A stretch of DNA of 64,000 nt from an uncultured Oscillospiraceae bacterium (GTDB lineage: Bacteria > Bacillota > Clostridia > Oscillospirales > Ruminococcaceae), in contig CAJULF010000006.1 in the NCBI GenBank assembly GCA_910587135.1, positions 23,437 through 87,436 of the forward strand, read 5' to 3'. Each line of letters opens with the position of its first letter. Position 1 is the stretch's first letter. Positions 9,297 to 17,000 of this stretch are shown here, piece after piece. A model generated the notes under the pieces. That model had not been told where the DNA came from and ran no database searches. It worked only from the letters and a program-made list of their open reading frames with translations. The position numbers were made by a program, and so were the translations under genes.

Positions 9297-10168
9297 ACAA
9301 TCACTTCCTTACGATATTTTAATATCTCAAATGCCGTTTCCACGGTGAATTTATCATGCTCTTCAAAATAAGAATACAGCCTTTCGCTGTCCTTGGGGGA
9401 GGTCTTGTAGTAATACGGGGTCATCATAAACAGCGCGTTCAGCGTGGATTGATCGGTGATCTCCGACTCCCCGCGGATCTCATCTTTCCCCAGAAAGGTA
9501 AACCCATTGACAGTATAGGGCTTCACCTCGTTGTAATAAGGCTTTTCGTACAGCAGTTTTTTCAGGGCGAATAAATGTTCCCTCGCAGGAATAACCATAA
9601 TAAGGCAGCCCCGGGGATTAAGTATCCTCAGCAGCTCATCACCGCAAAGCGGGGCGAAAATAACCGTAGCCAAATCAACCGAACCGCTTTTGAGTGGAAG
9701 TCTGAAAATGCTTGCCGCCGCAGGGTAGACAGCTTTTCCCGTAAATCTTGGCTTTGCGGCGGAGAGCGCGTTCTTGCTGATGTCCACCGCGTAAATTTCG
9801 GGGGAGGATTTTTCCGTCAGCGCTTCATATATTCCCGCCGTATAGTAGCCCTCGCCGCAGCCGCAGTCTGCCACGGTCGGGTTTGCCATGCCGTCGGTCA
9901 GTTCAGCGGCGGCAGCGCATACACCGTCGAGCAGGGGCTTGTATGCTCCCGTGTTCAGAAACTCCCGCCGAGCAGCCGCCATTTCCTTGCTGTCACCCGG
10001 GTCTTTGACGTTTTTGTGTTGAGCCAATAGAAGATTTACATATCCCCGCGCCGACACGTCAAAGCTATGATTCCGAGGGCATTTCAGCGCACCGCCGACT
10101 CGCCTGAGCAGCGCTGAGTTTTCATTGCGCCCCTGCTCTGTGCATACGGGGCATATAAATTGATCCAT
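9293..10168 (-). CDS. rlmA: 23S rRNA guanine-N1 methyltransferase, RlmA family
   Basis: The N-terminal zinc site (C6, C9, C30, H34) followed by RGYVNLL is diagnostic of RlmA-type methyltransferases, which methylate a guanine in helix 35 of 23S rRNA using SAM. The SAM-binding loop VADCGCGEGYY is at residues 99-109. The 291-residue length fits. The ribosome binding site reads TAGGAG on the minus strand. It lies 23 bp after the adenylyltransferase-like gene and overlaps cca by 4 nt. Whether it makes m1G745 or m1G748 cannot be told from the sequence; the latter contributes to tylosin-type resistance. Confidence 0.85.
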   Translation of the reverse strand: MDQFICPVCTEQGRNENSALLRRVGGALKCPRNHSFDVSARGYVNLLLAQHKNVKDPGDSKEMAAARREFLNTGAYKPLLDGVCAAAAELTDGMANPTVADCGCGEGYYTAGIYEALTEKSSPEIYAVDISKNALSAAKPRFTGKAVYPAAASIFRLPLKSGSVDLATVIFAPLCGDELLRILNPRGCLIMVIPAREHLFALKKLLYEKPYYNEVKPYTVNGFTFLGKDEIRGESEITDQSTLNALFMMTPYYYKTSPKDSERLYSYFEEHDKFTVETAFEILKYRKEVIV

Positions 10169-10191
10169 TTTTTCTCCTAAATTGGGTTGAT

Positions 10192-10944
10192 TCAGTTAAT
10201 CTCATAAAGCATATATTCGGCAAACTCCCTTAAAACCTCCGCGGAGATGTCCAGTGGAAAAGCCGAATCATTCCGATAGCTTTCGGCGGCGGCATTCACC
10301 AAAGGCGCGTATTTTTTCGGGAGATTTTCCGCCGCCCACTCCGCGCCGCCCGCCTTTGACAGTACCTTGTTTTCGCGGACAAATGCTGCGGCGCGACACA
10401 GATTAAGTATAAAATAAATCGGTTCGTCGGCGATGTCTGACACGGAGTTACCCACATCATACATTATGCTGTCCAGAAAATACTCCCGCTTTACTTCGCC
10501 GAAAACCTCATTTACCGGCTTTCCATACAAAGTCTGCCCTACCGCCTTGATTACCGTAAAATGCGCCGCAAGATCCTTGTCCGTTCCGTGCATACTTCGA
10601 CAAAATTCTTCGGGATTTTCAAGAAACCGCTCTCTGTGCGCTGCGGAATAATGCAGCTCAAACGGAGTCGGATAAACAAATTCCCGACAACATTCCTCGT
10701 AAACCACGCTCATCTCGATGCCCTTTGCGGGGCATTCCGAATGGTTTTCCAACGCTGTAAGCGCCGTGATATATTCGACTTTTTCCTTTGCCGAAACAGG
10801 CGAATTTATAATCGCAATAAAATCAATATCGCTTTTATGGGGATTAAAGCAGCCGAACGCCGCCGATCCGTGTAGATATATCCCCGTGAGCTTCATGCCG
10901 AAAACATTTCGCGTAAGCCCGACTATATCGTCTAAAATAAACAT
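10192..10944 (-). CDS. Aminoglycoside adenylyltransferase-like nucleotidyltransferase
   Basis: The 250-residue protein begins with YLHGSAAFG and a SDID motif (aspartates 39 and 41), the nucleotidyltransferase core of the ANT(3'')/ANT(9) group. A helical C-terminal half of DUF4111 type follows. The family transfers AMP to streptomycin or spectinomycin, but chromosomal relatives with unknown substrates are common, so resistance is only a possibility. No Shine-Dalgarno is visible: the ATG follows an AT-rich stretch that joins the family E repeat array. It is the first gene of the unit with rlmA and cca. Confidence 0.7.
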   Translation of the reverse strand: MFILDDIVGLTRNVFGMKLTGIYLHGSAAFGCFNPHKSDIDFIAIINSPVSAKEKVEYITALTALENHSECPAKGIEMSVVYEECCREFVYPTPFELHYSAAHRERFLENPEEFCRSMHGTDKDLAAHFTVIKAVGQTLYGKPVNEVFGEVKREYFLDSIMYDVGNSVSDIADEPIYFILNLCRAAAFVRENKVLSKAGGAEWAAENLPKKYAPLVNAAAESYRNDSAFPLDISAEVLREFAEYMLYEIN

Positions 10945-10954
10945 ATTTTACTTA

Positions 10955-11196
10955 TTTTAAAAATTTTTCGCGACCCGACCGCAAAAACTCCGCAAGCTCC
11001 GTTTTCACGGTCTCCCGCGAAAAATTTGCCGCATGGGCGGGCAGCGGTTCACGGCTTTCAGCGACAAAAACTCCGCAAGCTCCGTTTTCACGGTCTCCCG
11101 CGAAAAATTTGCCGCATGGGCGGGCAGCGGTTCACGGCTTTCAGCGACAAAAACTCCGCAAGCTCCGTCTTCACGGTCTCCCGTGAAAAATTAGCT
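10955..11196 (+). repeat. Family E tandem array, 83-bp unit, about 2.6 copies
   Basis: The phrase CAAAAACTCCGCAAGCTCCG recurs at 10982, 11065 and 11148, an exact 83-bp period. The first two units are nearly identical and the third diverges after about 50 bp. Each unit carries CTCCCGCGAAAAATTTGCCG. The array lies upstream of the divergent genes at 10.9 and 11.65 kb. The rest of 11197-11387 shows no gene. Confidence 0.8.
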
Positions 11197-11387
11197 GCGT
11201 TGACGTACAGAGATCCTCTGCATTCAGCGCTTTTGATTTTTTGCTTGCCGAGCAGCATTTGTTTATTCTATTATATACCATTTTACTTACATATTCAAGC
11301 CCCTAAACGAAAATGATATTTGTGCAAAATTCATAAAAACGATTACAACATTTGTACATCTTTCGGAAAAAAACATGAAAAAAGTGC

Positions 11388-11416
11388 TTGCATTTTGAGC
11401 AAATTTACTATATAAT
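11388..11416 (+). promoter_or_regulatory. Sigma-A type promoter of the EF-G-like operon
   Basis: A TTGCAT -35 box at 11388-11393 and a perfect TATAAT at 11411-11416 are separated by 17 bp. The transcript would start near 11423 and carry a leader of about 230 nt before the EF-G-like gene. Confidence 0.75.
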
Positions 11417-11446
11417 AAAATTATGATGTTTTGGAAATTGGTGATT

Positions 11447-11550
11447 TTTAAGGAATCGCAGATCAAAGCGAGGCGTAACGCGATCGGCATCGTGAGTTCT
11501 CTCGCATGAACGGGGCGATTGTGTTTTTATCTGCGTTTCCTTAAACATCA
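11447..11550 (+). ncRNA. Structured 5' leader of unknown class
   Basis: AAGGAATCGCAGAT near 11450 can pair with ATCTGCGTTTCCTT near 11530, closing a domain of about 95 nt with inner GCGAG/CTCGC and ATCGGCATCG-containing helices. A second hairpin, TTTCCGC with GCGGAAA, follows at about 11601-11622. There is no T-run after the domain. I compared it from memory with common riboswitch classes and found no match. It may be a regulatory leader of the EF-G-like gene. Confidence 0.4.
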
Positions 11551-11654
11551 GATAGATGTCGCAGATTGCCCGAACGTCAAATTTAACAAGTTTAACGGCT
11601 TTTTCCGCATTTACGCGGAAATATTTAGCAGCTTAACTTACGGAGGTAAAGCAA

Positions 11655-13676
11655 ATGAAAACATTCACAGCCGACAGCATCAGAAATATAGTTCTCACCG
11701 GTCACGGCGGGAGCGGAAAGACTGCTTTAGCGGAAGCAATGCTTTTTAAGTGCGGTCTTACCGACAGAATGGGCAATACAGCCGACGGTAACACCGTCTG
11801 CGATTTCGACGCGGAGGAGATCCGCAGAAAAATCTCGATAAATGCTGCCGTAGCGAATGCTGTGTGGTTTGACACGAAGATCAACATTATCGACGCTCCC
11901 GGTCAGTTTGACTTTATAGGCGGTATGCATGAGGGCATACGCGCTGCGGAGAGCGTCATAATAACCGTAAACGGAAAGGACGGGGTTTGCCCCGGCACGA
12001 TAAAGGCATACAATCTTGCCGTAGAGCAGAACAAGGCGCGCATGCTGGCGGTCACCTGCATGGAGGTTGAGAACAGCGACTTCTACCGCGTTCATACCGA
12101 ACTTAAGACCGTTTTCGGTCCTTCGATCTGTCCTATTGTTGTTCCGTATGACAAGAACGGTCCTGTTGAGGCTTACATAAATCTTATCACCATGAGGGCG
12201 TACAAATACGACAAGAACGGTATTCCCACCGAAGTGGATATGCCTGCGTCAGAGAACCGCATAGCGGGTCTGCGCGCGGCGATGGCGGAGGCTGTTGCGG
12301 AAACCAACGAGGAGTTTATGGATAAGTTCTTCAGCGGCGAGGAATTTACGCAGGATGAGCTTGTAAAGGGTATTCACGACGGTATAGCGAACGGCGCTAT
12401 CACCCCCGTTGTATGCTGCGCAAACGATACGCTGTCCGGCGTTGATATGCTGCTGGATTCGGTTGTAACCATGCTTCCGTCCCCAAATGAGAGAAAGCTC
12501 GAAAAGGTTGACGGCGAGTTGATTGAGTACGATGAGAACAAGCCTCTTAAGGCGGTTATCTTCAAAACGGTAGCCGACCCGTTTGTGGGAAAGATAAGCT
12601 ATGTAAAGGTTGTTAGCGGCAAGCTCAGCGCCAAGAGCGAGATAGTAAATACTGCGGGAGAGCCGCTGAAATTCGGCAAGCTGGTAACGGTTGTCGGCAA
12701 AAAGCAGGAGGAGGTCTCCGAAATCTGCGCGGGCGATATCGCGGCGGTTACCAAGCTGGACTGCAATACCGGCGACACACTTTGCGATCCCTCCGATACA
12801 AAGGCTCTGGAAGGGATAACCTTCCCGAAGGCGTGCTACTTTATGGCTGTGACCCTTAAGGGAAGCGGCGACGAGGGCAAGCTCTCCAACTCCATTAAAA
12901 GGCTTCTGGAGGAGGACAGGACGCTGGAGTACATCCACAACCATGAAACGCACGAGCGCGTTATCGGGGGCTTAGGCGAACAGCACCTGGACGTTACCGC
13001 AACCAAGCTCAAGAGCAAATTTGGTATTGATGTGGAGCTGAAAGCTCCTAAGATCGCTTACCGCGAGGCTATCCGCAAAAAGGTCACTATCGAGAGCAAA
13101 TACAAAAAGCAGTCGGGCGGTCACGGTCAGTACGGTCATGTTAAAATAGAGTTCTCGCCCTGTGACAGCGACGAGCTTATTTTCGAGGAGAAGATAGTCG
13201 GCGGCTCTGTGCCGAAGAATTTCTTCCCCGCGGTTGAAAAGGGACTTGCCGAGGCGGCAGAGAAAGGCTCTATCGGCGGTTATCCCGTTGTAAGGGTAAA
13301 AGCGACGTTAATAGACGGAAGCTATCACCCAGTTGACAGCTCGGAAATGTCCTTTAAAACAGCTTCGTCCATGGCGTTCCGCGACTGCATGAAGCAGGCC
13401 GAGCCTTACCTTCTTGAGCCGCTTCAGAGCTTTAAGATACTTGTTCCGGACGACAAGCAGGGCGACGTTATGAGTATGCTTTCCAAGCGCCGCGGTTCGG
13501 TTCTTGGTATGAACAGTGTCGGCGGCGGCATGACGGAGCTTGCCGCGGAGGCTCCCGAAGCGGAAATGCAGGATTTCGCACTGGTTCTCCGCCAGATAAC
13601 ACAGGGTCTGGGCGAATTTACCGCCGAGTTCGCACGATATGAAATGCTTCCTGCAGGCGCGGAGGTAAAGGGATAA
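11655..13676 (+). CDS. EF-G-like translation factor with degenerate guanine-specificity motif
   Basis: The 673-residue protein has the EF-G domain order. The P-loop is GHGGSGKT (16-23), the G3 motif DAPG (80-83), then EF-Tu-like domain 2 and EF-G domains III to V. The G4 motif NKMD of EF-G is replaced by TCME at residues 134-137, and switch I reads RRKISI instead of a RGITI form. It therefore belongs to the EF-G-like/EF-G2 type branch rather than housekeeping FusA. Guanine-nucleotide selectivity may be altered or lost. The ribosome binding site is CGGAGG. An Imm51-type gene follows after 6 bp in the same transcript. Its cellular role is unknown. Confidence 0.85.
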   Translation: MKTFTADSIRNIVLTGHGGSGKTALAEAMLFKCGLTDRMGNTADGNTVCDFDAEEIRRKISINAAVANAVWFDTKINIIDAPGQFDFIGGMHEGIRAAESVIITVNGKDGVCPGTIKAYNLAVEQNKARMLAVTCMEVENSDFYRVHTELKTVFGPSICPIVVPYDKNGPVEAYINLITMRAYKYDKNGIPTEVDMPASENRIAGLRAAMAEAVAETNEEFMDKFFSGEEFTQDELVKGIHDGIANGAITPVVCCANDTLSGVDMLLDSVVTMLPSPNERKLEKVDGELIEYDENKPLKAVIFKTVADPFVGKISYVKVVSGKLSAKSEIVNTAGEPLKFGKLVTVVGKKQEEVSEICAGDIAAVTKLDCNTGDTLCDPSDTKALEGITFPKACYFMAVTLKGSGDEGKLSNSIKRLLEEDRTLEYIHNHETHERVIGGLGEQHLDVTATKLKSKFGIDVELKAPKIAYREAIRKKVTIESKYKKQSGGHGQYGHVKIEFSPCDSDELIFEEKIVGGSVPKNFFPAVEKGLAEAAEKGSIGGYPVVRVKATLIDGSYHPVDSSEMSFKTASSMAFRDCMKQAEPYLLEPLQSFKILVPDDKQGDVMSMLSKRRGSVLGMNSVGGGMTELAAEAPEAEMQDFALVLRQITQGLGEFTAEFARYEMLPAGAEVKG

Positions 13677-13682
13677 GATAGT

Positions 13683-14042
13683 ATGGCTGATTATGTAAAA
13701 ACATTCACTACCGATAAATACGTTGAAGTATGCTTTTATATCGAAAATGAGAACATTCTTGCCGTTGGTGAGAAAATGAACGAGGTCGACGAAAACGCCT
13801 ATATGAACGGCTATAACTGGGAAGCGTTTTTCAATTGCTATCTGGCTAAAAAAGTTCCCGAGCTGATGGAAGGCATGAAAACCGACCCGGAGGCGGGAAT
13901 GTATGTGGCGTATTATGATATCTCAAAGGAAAATGAGGCAAAGGCGGAACGCTTTGCGGATATAATTATCTCCCTTGTTGAAAACGAGGAGGAGCTTTAT
14001 AGTTTCCTGCGTGAAAACGGTGAAGAAATCGAATGGGATTAA
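13683..14042 (+). CDS. Imm51 family immunity-type protein
   Basis: The 119-residue acidic protein contains NWEAFFNCYL and DPEAGMYVAYYD, which I recognise from the Imm51 family of polymorphic-toxin immunity proteins. It starts 6 bp after the EF-G-like gene and is followed by a terminator, so the two form one operon. No toxin gene with a secretion signal is nearby. It may be a domesticated immunity protein or a housekeeping relative. Confidence 0.65.
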   Translation: MADYVKTFTTDKYVEVCFYIENENILAVGEKMNEVDENAYMNGYNWEAFFNCYLAKKVPELMEGMKTDPEAGMYVAYYDISKENEAKAERFADIIISLVENEEELYSFLRENGEEIEWD

Positions 14043-14059
14043 GTTGCATAATTAAGAGC

Positions 14060-14085
14060 GGGCTGCTTCCGGTGTGAAGCAGCCC
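14060..14085 (+). terminator. Terminator of the EF-G-like / Imm51 operon
   Basis: A perfect 9-bp stem, GGGCTGCTT with AAGCAGCCC, and an 8-nt loop lie 18 bp after the stop codon. Only a short T-run (TTT) follows a few bases later, so termination may be partial. Confidence 0.65.
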
Positions 14086-14213
14086 ACGGCTTTAATATAC
14101 GATGTGTTATTTGAAATTTTTATATTATGCTGTTTTGAAGCGATGACGCAGCACTGTAACGCTTTTCCGCCATGCAGTTTTAAAGCGTATAAGCATTTAT
14201 TTCCCAAAAGCCC

Positions 14214-14242
14214 TTGACAATGGCACAAAATTGTGTTAAAAT
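14214..14242 (+). promoter_or_regulatory. Promoter of the DAHP synthase gene
   Basis: TTGACA at 14214-14219 and TAAAAT at 14237-14242 are separated by 17 bp. The predicted leader is about 30 nt and carries the AAGGAG ribosome binding site. Confidence 0.8.
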
Positions 14243-14279
14243 ACAATAAGTGTGAATAGAGTTAAGGAGATAAAGAAAA

Positions 14280-15308
14280 ATGTCAATGAATTTTAAAAGA
14301 AAGCTCCCCATTCCCAAGGAGATAAAGGAGCTTTACCCCCTTTCCGAGGAGATAAAAAAGGTCAAGGCACAGAGAGATTTGGAAATAGCGGAGGTGTTCC
14401 GCGGCAATTCCGATAAATTCCTGTTGATTATCGGTCCCTGCTCGGCTGATAACGAGGAGTCGGTTATGGATTACAACCACCGTCTTGCCCGAGTTCAGGA
14501 GCAGGTAAAGGATAAAATACTTATTATTCCCCGCATATACACGGGTAAGCCCCGAACCAACGGCACCGGATACAAGGGAATGATCCACCAGCCCGACCCC
14601 ACCAAGGGAGAGGACATGCTGGAGGGACTTGTTCAGATAAGAAAGCTGCACGCAAGGGCTATTGAGGAAACGAAGCTTACCTGCGCGGACGAAATGCTCT
14701 ATCCCGAAAATTACCGTTATCTTTCGGATCTGCTGAGCTATGTCGCAGTAGGAGCGCGCTCCGTTGAGGACCAGCACCACCGCATTACAGCCAGCGGAAT
14801 GGAGTGCCCTGTAGGTATGAAGAATCCCACCAGCGGCGCTATTTCCGTAATGCTCAATTCCATTCAGGCGGCGCAGGCAAAGCACACCTTTATCTATCGC
14901 GGCTGGGAGGTTGAAACGGAGGGCAATCCGCTCTGCCACGCTATACTTCGCGGAGCGGCGAACAAGCACAATCAGAATATCCCCAACTACCATTATGAGG
15001 ACTTGAAGCTGTGTTACGATATGTACATGGAGAGGGGACTGGAAAATCCCGCGGTCATCGTGGATACCAACCATTCCAATTCCGCCAAGCAGTATCTGGA
15101 ACAGATACGTATAGCAAACGAGATTCTGCACTCCATGCGCCATTCCACCGAGATAAGAAAGCTGGTCAAGGGGCTGATGATAGAAAGCTACATTGAGGAC
15201 GGCGCGCAGAAGGTTGAGGAGGGCATTTACGGAAAATCAATCACCGACCCCTGCCTTGGCTGGGAAAAGAGCGAAAGGCTGATTCTGGATATTGCCGATC
15301 AGTTGTAA
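14280..15308 (+). CDS. aroF: 3-deoxy-7-phosphoheptulonate (DAHP) synthase, class I
   Basis: This enzyme condenses phosphoenolpyruvate with erythrose 4-phosphate, the first step of aromatic amino acid synthesis. At 342 residues it is of the AroF/AroG/AroH length class. GPCSA is at residues 52-56 and KPRTNGTGYKG at 90-100, forming the PEP/metal site; the conserved GGxxK-type elements follow. No ACT or chorismate mutase domain is fused. The gene has its own promoter and is followed directly by a T-box leader that appears to sense tyrosine. Paralogue type (Tyr-, Phe- or Trp-sensitive) cannot be decided here, so the symbol is approximate. Confidence 0.88.
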   Translation: MSMNFKRKLPIPKEIKELYPLSEEIKKVKAQRDLEIAEVFRGNSDKFLLIIGPCSADNEESVMDYNHRLARVQEQVKDKILIIPRIYTGKPRTNGTGYKGMIHQPDPTKGEDMLEGLVQIRKLHARAIEETKLTCADEMLYPENYRYLSDLLSYVAVGARSVEDQHHRITASGMECPVGMKNPTSGAISVMLNSIQAAQAKHTFIYRGWEVETEGNPLCHAILRGAANKHNQNIPNYHYEDLKLCYDMYMERGLENPAVIVDTNHSNSAKQYLEQIRIANEILHSMRHSTEIRKLVKGLMIESYIEDGAQKVEEGIYGKSITDPCLGWEKSERLILDIADQL

Positions 15309-15317
15309 TAAATAAAA

Positions 15318-15540
15318 GCTATGACGGGAACAGAGTAGCAGTGTGAGAACCCTTTCAGAGAGCCGTTGGCAGGTGAGAAACGGCGGGAGCGCACAGTGAA
15401 TTACCTCCCCGAGCGGCGCGGCGAACGGATTCCTATTAGCCCGCACGGGTAAGCCCGTTAAAGCTGTTCAAGGCGGCGTTGTGCCGTAAATTGAGGTGGT
15501 ACCGCGTTTATTCGCCCTCTGCTTATGCAGGGGGCTTTTG
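15318..15540 (+). promoter_or_regulatory. T-box leader, probable tyrosine specifier (UAC)
   Basis: The leader has a Stem I with AGTA at the 5' side and GAAT on the 3' side. It also has a conserved AGAGAGCCG arm, the T-box sequence TGGTACCGCG at 15497-15506, and a terminator. By alignment with the glyQS leader the specifier is TAC at 15402-15404, which codes for tyrosine. T-boxes read uncharged tRNA and switch between antiterminator and terminator. No promoter is visible between aroF and the leader. The nearest downstream genes are lipoproteins, while tyrS is 3.5 kb away. Confidence 0.88.
15514..15539 (+). terminator. T-box regulated terminator
   Basis: GCCCTCTGC pairs with GCAGGGGGC around a TTAT loop, with one G-U pair, and is followed by TTTTG. 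The 5' arm lies 7 nt after the T-box sequence, as expected for a transcription-control T-box. Confidence 0.85.
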
Positions 15541-15562
15541 TTGTATGAAAGGGGTAATTGGC

Positions 15563-16954
15563 ATGAAAAAACATATCGGCATTATTCTACTATCAGCAGT
15601 TATATTGATCGGCGGGTGCAAGGTTAACTCGGCGGGCGACGGAGTAAATCTTGTGATGGATACCGCCGAGGCGGAGAGTGTTCCCGAGGCGCTTACCGAA
15701 CGGAATAGCTCCGAGGTATGCCCCGAAACAACGCAAGAAGCTGTCAAAACTGCGGAAGAAGCTGCCAAATCAACGGGAGAAGCTTCCGAAACAGCGGAAA
15801 ATACTCCCGAAACGTCTGAAAAATCAATTGAAACAGCTTGGGAATTCGCCGAAACGCAAAGTATCAACGAGGAAGTTTCCGTCAAACTTGCCGCGCAAGC
15901 CGAGGGGTATGTCACCGAAACCTCCCGTTTTTCGGGAACTCTCACAGGCTCGTTCAGCACCGCCGCAAAGCTGGAGGTGGAGATAGACGTGCCCTTCGGG
16001 AAGCAGTGCATAATTGACCGCAACGGGCGGGTGACCATTCCGAATGAGGGGTGGCATGAGGACGACACGGTATATGCCTACTTCGCGGATTATGAGTATT
16101 ACACGGAGGATGTCATTGCGGAATTTACGGATGGCTTTCGTGACGAGGAAAGTCTGTATGAGATGACGGCCACAAAGGAGCAGACCGACAGCGGCGAGGA
16201 TTTTTATATTGAGATAAGCCGTTTTTATGAGGACAGCAGCTTTACGCAGGTCAGCAATACCTTTGCAGAGGGAATATATATCCTGGAAAACGGGCATCAC
16301 ATGGTGTGGCGCTACATAAACCGCAATCAGTTTGAGGAGGACGTTTTCCTGAGCGATGCTGTAAAGTCGCTGAAAAGCGTTAAATTTACCGAATATATCC
16401 CCGATCAGTCCGAAATAGACCAAGCGGAGCTGGACGCTATCATAGAGGCGCTTGTTCAGGCGGGGGAAATACAGACGGAATTCCCGTGGCGCACGGAAGT
16501 CGCGGACGCACGCAGCTTTGACGAGAGAACGACCCTTGATCTGCGGAAAAGCGGCGAGCCGAATGTCCTTGACGTTACGGTAAGCGGCGGTAATGTAACT
16601 ATCCGCGATATGCTGAATATTCACGTTCTGCATACGGACGTTGCGGGAAGATTCGGCAGTTCCGTTGAGGTTGACGGTACGTCCGAGGGAGCGGTGATAA
16701 CGTTCAGTGTAGACAAGCGCAACATGAAGAACGTTCCCATGCAGAACCTGATAGTGCTGCACTATAACGGGGAGGACGCGTGGTATGACGAGCTGCCGAG
16801 CAAGGTGGATGAATCGCTGAGCATTGTAAGCGCCAAAACCGACGGTGACGGCTGTTATTTGCTTGCAGATCTGTACGAGTGGTACAGCGTTTGGGGATTT
16901 CCGATACCCGAAGGCAGCGAGCATATTATTGAAAATTACGGCGAAACCGAGTGA
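15563..16954 (+). CDS. Lipoprotein with low-complexity linker, paralogue 1
   Basis: The start at 15563 is preferred because AAAGGGG lies 8 nt upstream; another ATG occurs at 15545. A signal peptide ends in the lipobox LIGGC (Cys19). Then come a linker of about 80 residues rich in Glu, Thr, Ala and Lys with EAxK-like repeats, a domain related to the next lipoprotein (VPFG.. to ..SDAVKSLKSV), and a C-terminal beta-rich domain. The product is probably anchored outside the membrane. Function is unknown. Its position directly behind a tyrosine T-box is unusual for a lipoprotein. Confidence 0.75.
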   Translation: MKKHIGIILLSAVILIGGCKVNSAGDGVNLVMDTAEAESVPEALTERNSSEVCPETTQEAVKTAEEAAKSTGEASETAENTPETSEKSIETAWEFAETQSINEEVSVKLAAQAEGYVTETSRFSGTLTGSFSTAAKLEVEIDVPFGKQCIIDRNGRVTIPNEGWHEDDTVYAYFADYEYYTEDVIAEFTDGFRDEESLYEMTATKEQTDSGEDFYIEISRFYEDSSFTQVSNTFAEGIYILENGHHMVWRYINRNQFEEDVFLSDAVKSLKSVKFTEYIPDQSEIDQAELDAIIEALVQAGEIQTEFPWRTEVADARSFDERTTLDLRKSGEPNVLDVTVSGGNVTIRDMLNIHVLHTDVAGRFGSSVEVDGTSEGAVITFSVDKRNMKNVPMQNLIVLHYNGEDAWYDELPSKVDESLSIVSAKTDGDGCYLLADLYEWYSVWGFPIPEGSEHIIENYGETE

Positions 16955-17000
16955 AGTTTTGTGCGGTGTTGCCTATATTCGGTATGAAAGAGGTATTGTT

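Noticed and set aside
10981..11196. CRISPR-like regular repetition
   Set aside because: The 83-bp units are directly adjacent and identical throughout, with no unique spacers and no cas genes, so this is a plain tandem repeat.
14283..15143. Long minus-strand reading frame opposite the DAHP synthase gene
   Set aside because: It mirrors a clearly conserved enzyme gene, has no ribosome binding site and no recognisable protein character. The same holds for the long antisense frames at 15824-16924, 24747-25961 and 29337-30431.
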